Origin: Ignavibacterium sp037440165
GTDB lineage: Bacteria > Bacteroidota > Ignavibacteria > Ignavibacteriales > Ignavibacteriaceae
Assembly: GCF_037440165.1 (NCBI RefSeq)
Contig: NZ_JBBIUQ010000015.1
Span: forward strand, 14,163-78,162
Direction: 5' to 3'
Length of the DNA: 64,000 bases
Shown here: piece by piece, positions 1 to 8,829 of the stretch
Layout: each line of letters begins with the position of its first letter
Position numbering within the stretch: position 1 is the first letter of the stretch
The notes under the pieces: generated by a model
Told to the model about the DNA's origin: nothing
Seen by the model: only the letters and a program-made list of their open reading frames with translations
Database searches by the model: none
Position numbers and translations under genes: made by a program

Positions 1-1341
1 AATTCTGCACTAAAGTTTACTCCTGAAAAGAAAATTACTTCATACATCTTTAATGATGGCTTGCAAAAGAAAAAATATTTTGGATCAGAATTTGCTGATG
101 TTGCAAAACCCTGGCTTTATGAAATTTACTTGAGTAAATATTCCTGGAGTAATTCATTAAAGCACGAACTGCTTCATGTTTTTTCTTCTGAGTTTGGCTC
201 GGGAATATTTAAGCTTTCCGGCTCTTTCAATCCTGCTTTGATTGAAGGATTTGCTGAGGCTATTGATAACAACTTTGATGATTTAGATATTCATTCTGTC
301 GCTGCTTCAGCATATCACTTTAATTATAATATCAATATCTTGGAATTGTTTTCTGGCTTGAACTTCTTCAAAACTTTTTCAGGATTAGCTTACCTTTATT
401 CGGGTTCATTCGTAAAGTATCTGATTGATAAATATGGACTAAAAGCATTTGTTGTCTTTTACAAAACTAATGATGCTGAAAAAGCATTTTCTAAAGAACT
501 TTCTGAACTTGCAAATGAATATTATGTATTTCTGGAAAATCAGCGAGTCAATTTGACGAAACAACAAGTTGAATTCTACTTCGGCAGAGCTTCAATCTTT
601 CAAAAAATGTGTCCACGACAAGTTGCGACGAAACTGAAAGATGCAGAGAGTTTGATTGAACAGAAAAATTATCCTCAAGCTGAACAATATCTGCTTGAGA
701 TACTTAAAACAACTCCAAATTATCAAGCTATTTCTGGATTAACAAAAATTTACTTTGAAGAAAAGAATTTCAATAAGGCATTAGACCTAATAAATAAATA
801 CATCAGTCAATTTGAAAAAACTCCATATTATTTTAATCTGAAACTTCTGACAGGAGATTTTCTTTTGCTTAGTGGCGATACGATAAACGCTTTTAAGTTT
901 TACAATGACCTGATTAAATCTAATCCAAATTTAAGATTAAAATTATTATCCAAGCTTCGAATTGAGTTAAATGAATTTGGTGAATTGAGAAATTATCTTA
1001 AATCTAATGATTCAACCAAATTTGAAATTCTTATCCGGTTAAACCAGAATAAAACAGTCTTCTGTTCAATTCTATCAATGATTAATCTTGCTGTAAAACT
1101 TGAAATTGAACCTTACAGATTAATTGATTCCTTTCATTCAAAGCTTACACCAACGAATGATGATGATGCGTTTATAGTTTATAAATTGTCTGAGTATCTT
1201 CTGAATAAATCCGAATTAAATAACGCGCGTAAATTGGCTGCATTATCAATCAGAAAATCATTCAATCCGATTTATTATATTTCAATAAAAGAACATTTTG
1301 AAAAATGTAACTGGTTTGTAAAGCATTATGATCAATTTTAA
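1..1341 (+). CDS. TPR-containing putative zinc metallopeptidase (5' partial)
   Basis: The reading frame is open from the first base of the window, so the gene starts upstream; the TTG at 61 is probably internal. An HExxH zinc motif (HELLH) lies at 163-177. About 20 codons later comes L-I-E-G-F-A-E (238-258), whose last Glu is well placed as third zinc ligand, the pattern of gluzincin/MA-clan peptidases. The second half (about 640-1300) is helical and degenerate with TPR-like repeats. The role may be an envelope peptidase, but the N-terminus, and with it any signal peptide, is not visible. The next gene starts 20 bases downstream on the same strand. The metallopeptidase call is an inference from the motif pair. 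Confidence 0.6.
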   Translation, partial: NSALKFTPEKKITSYIFNDGLQKKKYFGSEFADVAKPWLYEIYLSKYSWSNSLKHELLHVFSSEFGSGIFKLSGSFNPALIEGFAEAIDNNFDDLDIHSVAASAYHFNYNINILELFSGLNFFKTFSGLAYLYSGSFVKYLIDKYGLKAFVVFYKTNDAEKAFSKELSELANEYYVFLENQRVNLTKQQVEFYFGRASIFQKMCPRQVATKLKDAESLIEQKNYPQAEQYLLEILKTTPNYQAISGLTKIYFEEKNFNKALDLINKYISQFEKTPYYFNLKLLTGDFLLLSGDTINAFKFYNDLIKSNPNLRLKLLSKLRIELNEFGELRNYLKSNDSTKFEILIRLNQNKTVFCSILSMINLAVKLEIEPYRLIDSFHSKLTPTNDDDAFIVYKLSEYLLNKSELNNARKLAALSIRKSFNPIYYISIKEHFEKCNWFVKHYDQF

Positions 1342-1361
1342 CTCGCATAAGAAATTTTGAT

Positions 1362-2774
1362 ATGAATTTTTTAAATGAAATAAAACATATTCCAGTTATT
1401 ACAGTAATTTCAGAAACAGCTAAGGAAAGTAATACTGAAGTTTATATGGTTGGTGGTGTAGTCAGAGATTTGATTCTGAAAAGACAAAGAAGCGATCTCG
1501 ACTTTCTTGTTATCGGAGATAGTTTAAGCTTTACAGAAAAAGTTGCGACTAAAATCGGAATTCAAAAAGTAACGAAATACAGAAATTTCGGAACGGCACA
1601 TTTTAAGTTTCAAGATTACGATATAGAATTTGTTGGTGCCCGTAAAGAATCATACAACCGTAATTCAAGAAAACCGATTGTTGAAGATGGAACTTTTGAG
1701 GATGATATCAGAAGAAGAGATTTTACTATCAACGCGATGGCGATTTCATTAAATCAAAATACTTTCGGTGAATTGATAGATAAGTTTAATGGTTATCAGG
1801 ATCTTCAGAATAAGATTATAAAAACTCCTTTAGATCCTTTTCAGACCTTTGATGATGATCCTCTGAGAATTTTGCGTGCTTTCAGATTTGCAGCACAACT
1901 TGAATTTCAAGTTGATGAATCAATAATGAAAGCTGCCAAAGAGATGAAAGAAAGATTGAGGATTGTTTCTCAGGAGAGGATAACAGATGAGTTTTTAAAG
2001 ATTCTGACCTCTCCAAAACCTTCAGTCGGACTAAAGCTTTTGTTCGATTCAGAAGCACTTCAGATCATATTTACGGAAATTCAAAATCTTGCCGGAGTTG
2101 ATCAAAGACAGGATTATCATCATAAAGATGTTTTCCTTCACACTTTGAGTGTTGTTGATAACGTTTCAAAGGAGACAGAAAATGTTTGGCTGAGATTCGC
2201 TGCACTTGTTCATGATGTTGCAAAACCTCAAACAAAAAAATTTGTTGAGGGAATTGGCTGGACATTTCACGGACACGAAGAACTTGGCGCAAGAATGATG
2301 AAAAATATTTTCCATCGAATGAAACTGCCGATGCACAAACTCGAGTATGTTGAAAAACTAGTTCGCCTGCATTTACGACCAATCGCATTAGCAAAAGAAG
2401 AAGTCACTGATTCAGCTATCAGAAGATTGATTGTTCAGGCAGGAGATGATTTGAATGATTTAATCACTTTATGCCGCGCAGATATAACAAGTAAAAATCC
2501 TCAGAAGATAGAAAAATATTTAGCCAACTATGAAGCAGTTATGCAAAAAGTTCTTGAAGTTCAGGAAAAAGATAAGCTCAGAGAATTTCAGTCTCCGGTA
2601 AGAGGTGAAGAGATTATGAAGATATGCAATATTAAGCCATCTAAAAAAGTTGGTGAGATAAAGAAAGCAATCGAAGATGCAATTCTTGACGGAGTGATTG
2701 AAAACTCATACGAAGCTGCACTTGCCTATCTGCTGAAAATTAAAGATGATTTCTTAAGCGAAAATAAATCTTAA
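1362..2774 (+). CDS. cca: CCA tRNA nucleotidyltransferase / poly(A) polymerase-type enzyme with HD domain
   Basis: This class II nucleotidyltransferase of 470 residues would add or repair the 3' CCA of tRNAs. The N-terminal head has GGVVRD (31-36) and the metal-binding D-L-D (45-47), followed by the R-R-R-D-F-T motif of tRNA nucleotidyltransferases near residue 120. An HD phosphohydrolase domain follows (H-D-V-A-K-P near 285). Head plus HD is the usual architecture of CCA-adding enzymes in this group. The tRNA-Ala at 18719 has no encoded CCA, so such an enzyme is needed. A specialised A-adding or poly(A) polymerase activity cannot be excluded from sequence alone. Confidence 0.85.
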   Translation: MNFLNEIKHIPVITVISETAKESNTEVYMVGGVVRDLILKRQRSDLDFLVIGDSLSFTEKVATKIGIQKVTKYRNFGTAHFKFQDYDIEFVGARKESYNRNSRKPIVEDGTFEDDIRRRDFTINAMAISLNQNTFGELIDKFNGYQDLQNKIIKTPLDPFQTFDDDPLRILRAFRFAAQLEFQVDESIMKAAKEMKERLRIVSQERITDEFLKILTSPKPSVGLKLLFDSEALQIIFTEIQNLAGVDQRQDYHHKDVFLHTLSVVDNVSKETENVWLRFAALVHDVAKPQTKKFVEGIGWTFHGHEELGARMMKNIFHRMKLPMHKLEYVEKLVRLHLRPIALAKEEVTDSAIRRLIVQAGDDLNDLITLCRADITSKNPQKIEKYLANYEAVMQKVLEVQEKDKLREFQSPVRGEEIMKICNIKPSKKVGEIKKAIEDAILDGVIENSYEAALAYLLKIKDDFLSENKS

Positions 2775-2882
2775 TCACAAATCGAACTTACTCAGCATTT
2801 ATTTAGTTATTCAATCTTATTGCCGGTAGTGTAATTATTTTACCGCTTATAAATATTAACTAATAAAGACTTAATAATAAAC

Positions 2883-2890
2883 TATTTTTG
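2883..2890 (+). promoter_or_regulatory. Candidate Bacteroidetes-type -7 element before the export operon
   Basis: TATTTTTG matches the TAnnTTTG -7 consensus known from Bacteroidetes. It lies about 50 bases before the TolC-type gene in the 167-base gap after cca. No convincing -33 TTG was seen at the expected spacing, so this is a weak call. Confidence 0.35.
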
Positions 2891-2941
2891 AGCAGTCAAT
2901 TAACAAAAACATAATAAAGTAAAATTTTTATCGGAGTTTCA

Positions 2942-4291
2942 ATGGTTAAAAAGATGAATGTGTTTCTGCTGATAATTCTTTTATTTGGTTTTTCATCAGC
3001 ACAAACCAAAATTACTCTAAATGATGCAATCAAATTGGCACTTCAGAAGAATACAATCTTAAATCAAACAGAAAATAATCTTTCATCGCAGGAATCAGGT
3101 GTTACTGCTGCTTATGGAAATTTTCTTCCTTCGCTTGGAGCTTTTGCATCGTGGGGTTGGGACAGAAATGAGCAAGCGGGTTCCATTCGCTACATCAATG
3201 GAGTTCCATTCAATATTCCTAAAATTACCAGTGAGACCAGAAGTTATATCGCTTCTGTAAATTCTGACATCACTTTATTTGATGGTCTTTCAAATTTTGC
3301 AAATCTTTCTTACGCAAAAAACAGTCTGAGCTCAACTAAATTTTTGGTTGAATTTATCAAGCAGCAAACTGTTTTTAACACCATATCAAGATATTATAAC
3401 CTGGTGACACAAACTGAATTACTTAAAGTGCGTGAAGAAAATGTGAAGAAACAGGGAATTAACTTTAAAACTATTGAAGAGAAAAACAGACTTGGTGCCG
3501 CAACTTTAGCTGATTTATATCAACAACAAGTAGAGCTTGGAAATGCTGAGCTTCAGGTAATAAATCAGAATCTTGAAGTTCAAAAAGCTAAAAATAATTT
3601 ATTGATATTTTTAGGGTTGGATGTAACTGGTGATTATACATTCGAAACAGAATTAACAGGTAGAGAAGAAAGCATTCTTGCTGCAGACCTTGAAGAAGAT
3701 TACAAAAATATCCAGGAAAGAATAAGCGATGCTTACAATAATCGTCTTGATTACAAAAGTAAATTGTATGAGTTGGAAGGTTCATTAAATCAAATTACAA
3801 TTGCACGATCAGGACACTTTCCAAGATTAACAGGTTCGCTAAGTTTCTCATCTTATTCAAATAAGTATGAAGATCTGTTTAAATCAAAAACATATTCAGT
3901 TGGCCTAAATCTTAACATTCCTATTTTTTCAGGATTTTCTGTCAGCAATCGTGTTCAGATTGCAGAAGTTCAGGCTATGAATAAGGAACTTGAAGTTCGA
4001 GAACTTGAAAGAAAAATAAAACAGGAAATAAATGAATCTTATCTTTCGCTAATTGCAGCCAAAAAAAGTTTGTCGGTCAGTGAAAAGAATGTGTATGCTG
4101 CTGAGGAAAGATTAAAAATTGAACAGGAGCGTTACAATCTTGGATCAAGCAAACTTCTTGATTTACTTATAGCTAATTCATCTTACATTACTGCAAAAAC
4201 TGATTATCTAAATGCTCAGTATTCATATATCATAATCAGTGATCAGATAAAATACTATCTTGGAATTCTTGATATAACCAAATACGAATAA
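2942..4291 (+). CDS. TolC-family outer membrane efflux protein
   Basis: A 449-residue protein with an N-terminal signal peptide (hydrophobic stretch ending near S-S-A-Q, residues 1-21). Two long alpha-helical/coiled-coil repeats are separated by beta-strand segments, the architecture of TolC/OprM outer membrane channels. It is the first gene of a run with a HlyD/MacA-type adaptor, an ABC ATPase and two permeases, so it probably forms the outer-membrane duct of this tripartite exporter. The start ATG follows a purine-rich stretch (cggag). The cargo cannot be told from sequence. Confidence 0.88.
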   Translation: MVKKMNVFLLIILLFGFSSAQTKITLNDAIKLALQKNTILNQTENNLSSQESGVTAAYGNFLPSLGAFASWGWDRNEQAGSIRYINGVPFNIPKITSETRSYIASVNSDITLFDGLSNFANLSYAKNSLSSTKFLVEFIKQQTVFNTISRYYNLVTQTELLKVREENVKKQGINFKTIEEKNRLGAATLADLYQQQVELGNAELQVINQNLEVQKAKNNLLIFLGLDVTGDYTFETELTGREESILAADLEEDYKNIQERISDAYNNRLDYKSKLYELEGSLNQITIARSGHFPRLTGSLSFSSYSNKYEDLFKSKTYSVGLNLNIPIFSGFSVSNRVQIAEVQAMNKELEVRELERKIKQEINESYLSLIAAKKSLSVSEKNVYAAEERLKIEQERYNLGSSKLLDLLIANSSYITAKTDYLNAQYSYIIISDQIKYYLGILDITKYE

Positions 4292-4315
4292 ATTTTAATC
4301 ACAGGAGAATCTTAA

Positions 4316-5599
4316 ATGGCAAACGGGAAAACTAAAACGAAGAAGAAACTTTTTATTTTCGGTGGATTAGGTTTGTTGATTGTAATACTTCTTGTAGTAG
4401 TTTTTGCTGCGGGAAGTAAAGAAGAAATAATTTTAGTAACTACAGAAAAAGTTGAGAAGCGAACAATAACTCAGACTGTTGCAGCAACCGGAAAAATTGA
4501 ACCCGAATTCAAAGTTGTAATTACTCCTGAAGTCACTGGGGAAATTATTGAGCTTCCGGTTAAAGAAGGAGATCATGTTAAAAAAGGTCAGTTACTGATT
4601 CGAATTAAAGGTGATCAGTATAAAGCTCAGAAAGAGCAGCTTGAGGCAGGTTTACAATCTGCAAAAGCCAGTCTGAAGATTAGAGAAGCTGAACTTCAGA
4701 AAATAACTGCTGATTTTAACAGAATAAAAGAATTACACGCTAAAAAACTTGCAAGTGACTCAGAGCGCGAAACAGCTGAAGCTAACTATCTTACGGCTAA
4801 AGCCTCTTACGATGCAGCAGTTGCAAATGTTCTTCAGAGCGAGGCAAGATTGAAAGAAATTTTAGAATCATTATACAAAACAACAATTTATTCACCAATG
4901 GATGGAGTAATAACATCCTTAAATGTTGAAGTTGGTGAAAGAGTGCTCGGAAGCGGATTTACTCAGGGAACGGAGATTATGACTGTTTCAGATTTAAAGA
5001 ATATTGAAGCAGTTGTGGAAGTTGATGAAAACGATGTCGTTCTTATTTCAAATGGCGATACTGCAATCGTAAAGGTTGATGCATTCAAAGATAAAGAATT
5101 CAAAGGTGTTGTTACTCAGATCGGTAACAGTGCAAAAACAAAAGGATTGGGAACACAGGAAGAAGTTGTAAATTTTGAAGTGCGTATTAAATTGCTCGAA
5201 CCGGATGATAAACTAAGACCTGGAATGTCGTGCACCGCAGATATTCAAACCGAAACAGTCTTTAGTGTTTTAGCAGTTCCAATTCAAAGTGTAACTATTA
5301 GATCTAAAATGGCTGAAAGGAAAACTGAAGAAGGTGATGAAGATGCATTTGTTGAAAAGAAAAGTTCAGATAAAAATGACAAACCAAAAGAGATTGTATT
5401 TATAATTGAAAACGGTAAAGCAAAATCAGTCGAAGTATCAGCAGGAATTAGTGACGCTGATTATATCGAAATAAAATCAGGATTGAAAGGCGGAGAGGAA
5501 GTTGTTACAGGAAGTTATCGTGCAATATCGAGAGAACTTCAGGATGATTCTAAAGTTCGTGTTGAAGAAAAGAGAAAAACAGCAGTTACTAAAAAATAA
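4316..5599 (+). CDS. MacA-like periplasmic adaptor subunit (HlyD/RND family)
   Basis: A membrane-fusion protein of 427 residues. One transmembrane anchor (about 12-32) is followed by a split barrel-sandwich (lipoyl-like) domain around 60-95 and 190-215, an alpha-helical hairpin (about 95-185) and beta-barrel domains. This matches the MacA/HlyD adaptor that links an inner-membrane transporter to TolC. A charged insertion (about 335-365, rich in K, E and D) interrupts the membrane-proximal region. It starts 24 bases after the TolC gene with a good ribosome binding site (aggaga) and is followed by the ATPase, so the operon order is channel-adaptor-ATPase-permease-permease. Confidence 0.87.
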   Translation: MANGKTKTKKKLFIFGGLGLLIVILLVVVFAAGSKEEIILVTTEKVEKRTITQTVAATGKIEPEFKVVITPEVTGEIIELPVKEGDHVKKGQLLIRIKGDQYKAQKEQLEAGLQSAKASLKIREAELQKITADFNRIKELHAKKLASDSERETAEANYLTAKASYDAAVANVLQSEARLKEILESLYKTTIYSPMDGVITSLNVEVGERVLGSGFTQGTEIMTVSDLKNIEAVVEVDENDVVLISNGDTAIVKVDAFKDKEFKGVVTQIGNSAKTKGLGTQEEVVNFEVRIKLLEPDDKLRPGMSCTADIQTETVFSVLAVPIQSVTIRSKMAERKTEEGDEDAFVEKKSSDKNDKPKEIVFIIENGKAKSVEVSAGISDADYIEIKSGLKGGEEVVTGSYRAISRELQDDSKVRVEEKRKTAVTKK

Positions 5600-5611
5600 T
5601 TTGAGTTTGAA

Positions 5612-6334
5612 ATGATTATAATTAACATAGAACATATTGCAAAAATTTATAAAGTTGGTTTTGAAGAAGTTCATGCACTTAGAGATGTTTCATTAAAAAT
5701 TGATAAGAATGAGTATGTTGCGATTATGGGTCCGTCAGGTTCTGGTAAATCTACTTTGATGAATATGCTCGGATGTCTTGACACTCCAACTTCCGGGAAG
5801 TATGAATTCAAAGGTGTGAGTGTGAGTGAAATGAGTGATAATGAACTTGCAAAAATCCGTAACAAAGAAATCGGATTTGTCTTTCAAACTTTCAATCTTC
5901 TCGCTCGTTCTGATGCAGTTCATAATGTTGAACTTCCGCTTATTTATGCAGGCGTTCCTACTGCAGAGAGAAGAGAGCGTGCAGTTCAGGCATTGATTGA
6001 TGTTGGTTTGAAAGACAGACTTCATCATAAACCGAATGAACTTTCCGGTGGACAGCGGCAGAGAGTTGCGATTGCAAGAGCTTTGGTTACAAATCCTTCT
6101 ATCATTCTTGCAGACGAGCCGACAGGTAATCTCGATTCCAAAACCGGAGAAGAAATAATGGCTCTATTTCATGAAATTCATGAAAAAGGTAATACAATTA
6201 TTCTTGTTACTCACGAGGAATATATTGCTGAACACGCTGCAAGAATTGTAAGACTAAAAGATGGTTTAATTGAAAGTGATGAACGTGTTGATAAAAGATA
6301 TCTAACTAAAATTAAATCTACACTAACAAAATGA
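5612..6334 (+). CDS. MacB-type ABC transporter ATP-binding protein
   Basis: ABC ATPase of 240 residues, the usual size for LolD/MacB ATPase domains. It has Walker A GPSGSGKST (40-48), Q-loop Gln92, signature LSGGQ (144-148), Walker B I-I-L-A-D-E-P (164-170) and H-loop His201. It lies between the adaptor and two FtsX-like permeases and overlaps the next gene by four bases, suggesting translational coupling. In E. coli MacB the ATPase and permease are fused; here they are separate. The ATPase would power export of a peptide, lipid or toxic compound through the MacA/TolC-like partners. Confidence 0.92.
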   Translation: MIIINIEHIAKIYKVGFEEVHALRDVSLKIDKNEYVAIMGPSGSGKSTLMNMLGCLDTPTSGKYEFKGVSVSEMSDNELAKIRNKEIGFVFQTFNLLARSDAVHNVELPLIYAGVPTAERRERAVQALIDVGLKDRLHHKPNELSGGQRQRVAIARALVTNPSIILADEPTGNLDSKTGEEIMALFHEIHEKGNTIILVTHEEYIAEHAARIVRLKDGLIESDERVDKRYLTKIKSTLTK

Positions 6335-7566
6335 GAACAATTTTATTTGAATTTAAAGAAGGAATGATGATTGCATTGAGAGCTATTGCATCAAATAAAA
6401 TCCGTGCAATGCTCACAATGCTGGGAATTTTTATTGGTGTAACTGTAGTTGTAACCATGTCAACTGCAATTAAAGGAATTGATAATTCATTTCAGCAGGG
6501 AATCAGTTCTCTCGGCAGTGATGTATTGTATATTGATAAATGGGCGTGGTTCTCTAATGTTGAATGGTGGAAGATGAGAAATCGTAAAAACATTACTATG
6601 GAGGAGTTTGAAAAGTTTAAAACTCTTGCAAAGCTTCCATCTGCTGTTGCACCTGTAATTAACACAGTTCAGACGATAAAATACCTGGAACGAAGAGTGG
6701 AGAATGTGTTTGTTAATGGCTCTAATACAGACTATGTTAAAACAACTAATTTCACTTTTGCAGAAGGAAGATTCTATTCAGAAATTGAAAGTAATGCATC
6801 AAGACAGGTTGCCGTAATTGGAAGTGAAATTGCAAAGAAACTTTTCCCAAACATTTCTCCCATAGATAGAACAATCAAAATTGGAGGAGAGAATTATCGT
6901 GTAGTTGGTGTACTCGCAGAGCAGGGAAGTTTTATACTTGGTCCCTGGAATCCTGATAATCAGGTTTATGTACCAATTGGAACCATCTTTAAAAATTTTG
7001 CGAGCAACAGATTTAGGTCAATCACCATAAATGTTCGTGCATCTTCTCCTGCAATGGTTGAAGAGACAAAAGCTGAAGCAGAAGGAGTGATGCGTAAAGT
7101 TCGCGGTCTTTCTTACGATCAGATGAATGATTTCTCAATTAATCAGCAGGAAGGTTTGCAGGAAAACTATAATTCTGTAGTTGGTGTAATTCAGATTGCA
7201 GGTTTGTTTATCACCGGACTTTCGTTATTCGTTGGAGCGATTGGTATCATGAACATTATGTTCGTTTCTGTCAAAGAGAGAACAAAGGAAATTGGTTTGA
7301 GAAAAGCAATCGGTGCAAAACGCAGAACTATTCTCGCACAGTTTCTACTTGAGTCTTCTATGATTTGTCTTGTTGGAGGATTTGCTGGATTACTTTCAGC
7401 AGTTTTGCTTAGTATGCTTATCAATCAATTTATTCCGACTTCAATTCAGATTGGTTCAGTGATTTTAGGAATCGGAATTTCATTGTTGACTGGAATTATT
7501 TCTGGAATTGCACCTGCATACACAGCAGCTAAAATGGATCCTGTTGAAGCACTGAGATATGAATAA
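6331..7566 (+). CDS. MacB/FtsX-type ABC transporter permease
   Basis: Permease of 411 residues with the MacB topology: one N-terminal transmembrane helix (about 20-45), a large periplasmic domain (about 50-285), then three C-terminal helices (about 285-400). The C-terminal part contains the family's conserved stretch (I-M-N-I-M with T-K-E-I-G-L-R-K-A) and ends in P-V-E-A-L-R-Y-E. It overlaps the ATPase gene by four bases. Together with the next gene it probably forms a heterodimeric permease. Confidence 0.9.
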   Translation: MRTILFEFKEGMMIALRAIASNKIRAMLTMLGIFIGVTVVVTMSTAIKGIDNSFQQGISSLGSDVLYIDKWAWFSNVEWWKMRNRKNITMEEFEKFKTLAKLPSAVAPVINTVQTIKYLERRVENVFVNGSNTDYVKTTNFTFAEGRFYSEIESNASRQVAVIGSEIAKKLFPNISPIDRTIKIGGENYRVVGVLAEQGSFILGPWNPDNQVYVPIGTIFKNFASNRFRSITINVRASSPAMVEETKAEAEGVMRKVRGLSYDQMNDFSINQQEGLQENYNSVVGVIQIAGLFITGLSLFVGAIGIMNIMFVSVKERTKEIGLRKAIGAKRRTILAQFLLESSMICLVGGFAGLLSAVLLSMLINQFIPTSIQIGSVILGIGISLLTGIISGIAPAYTAAKMDPVEALRYE

Positions 7567-7604
7567 TTTTATTTTTCATTAAAAAGTTTTATCGGAAAAA
7601 TAAT

Positions 7605-8828
7605 ATGAATTTAAGCCAGACATTTGCTATTTCTGTTCAATCACTCAGAAACAATAAATTAAGAACCGGACTTACTATTCTCGGTGTTGTGGTTGGAATT
7701 TTTTCCATCATCGTAATTATGACAATCATAACTATGCTTCAGAAAAGTATTGAAGAAGGACTTTCACAATTAAGTAAATATACTTTTCAAATTCAGAAAA
7801 ATGATCCAACTTTTGGTGGTGGTCCAAGATTCAGAGAATCAAGACCAGATATTAAGATTGAAGAAGCAAACAGATTAAAAGAACTATTGACTAATGCACG
7901 ATATGTTGGTGCTGAACAATGGCAATTTGGCGTAGTAGTTAAGTATGGAAACAAAGAGACTAATCCGAATATCCAGGTTGCAGGAATTACTGTTGATGCA
8001 ATGAAAACTAATAACTGGAATGTCGAAACGGGAAGAGAAATCAGAGAAACTGATGTTCAGTATTCCGCTAATGTTTGTTTAATAGGAAAAGGTATCGTTG
8101 ATAAACTATTTCCAAACATTGATCCGATTGGCCAGACAATCAGAGTTGATGGAAGACCATTACAAGTTATTGGTGTAATTGAAGCACAACCAGCTTTGTT
8201 TGGTCAGAGCAGAGATAATTACATTGTGTTGCCAATTATAACATGGCAGTCAATGTATGGGAAATATGACAGAAGCGTAAACATAACAGTAATGGCTTAT
8301 GGCAAGGAAGATTATAATGAAGTAATAGAAGCTGCAACTGGTTATATGAGAAAGATTAGAAAACTTTCTCCTGGCGAACCGAATAATTTTTATATCTTCA
8401 GTAACGAATCTATGATTAGTCAGGTAAATGATATTACAGGACCAATCAAAATAGGTGCACTAGCTGTATCAATTATAGCTTTAATTGCAGCAGGAGTTGG
8501 AATTATGAATATCATGTTAGTGTCTGTAACAGAGAGAACAAGAGAAATTGGAATTAGAAAAGCGTTAGGTGCCCGTAAAAACTGGATACTAACTCAGTTT
8601 CTCATAGAAGCGGTTGTTTTATGTTTTATTGGCGGAATAATTGGAATTTTACTCGGAGTTGGGATAGGAAATTTTGCTGGAAGTTTTCTGAATGCACAAA
8701 CTGCAATTCCTGTTGATTGGGTTATAATTGGTATTACACTTTGTATTGTGATAGGAGTTATTTTCGGAACTTATCCTGCTTATAAAGCAGCTAATCTTGA
8801 TCCGATTGAAGCTTTAAGATATGAATAA
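7605..8828 (+). CDS. MacB/FtsX-type ABC transporter permease (second copy)
   Basis: A 407-residue paralogue of the preceding permease. It has the same order (N-terminal helix, periplasmic domain, three C-terminal helices), the same T-R-E-I-G-I-R-K-A-L-G-A motif and an ending in P-I-E-A-L-R-Y-E. The two permeases are clearly diverged, so a heterodimer is more likely than a recent tandem duplication. The stop codon lies one base from the stop of the convergent gene, leaving no room for a separate terminator. Confidence 0.9.
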   Translation: MNLSQTFAISVQSLRNNKLRTGLTILGVVVGIFSIIVIMTIITMLQKSIEEGLSQLSKYTFQIQKNDPTFGGGPRFRESRPDIKIEEANRLKELLTNARYVGAEQWQFGVVVKYGNKETNPNIQVAGITVDAMKTNNWNVETGREIRETDVQYSANVCLIGKGIVDKLFPNIDPIGQTIRVDGRPLQVIGVIEAQPALFGQSRDNYIVLPIITWQSMYGKYDRSVNITVMAYGKEDYNEVIEAATGYMRKIRKLSPGEPNNFYIFSNESMISQVNDITGPIKIGALAVSIIALIAAGVGIMNIMLVSVTERTREIGIRKALGARKNWILTQFLIEAVVLCFIGGIIGILLGVGIGNFAGSFLNAQTAIPVDWVIIGITLCIVIGVIFGTYPAYKAANLDPIEALRYE

Positions 8829-8829
8829 C

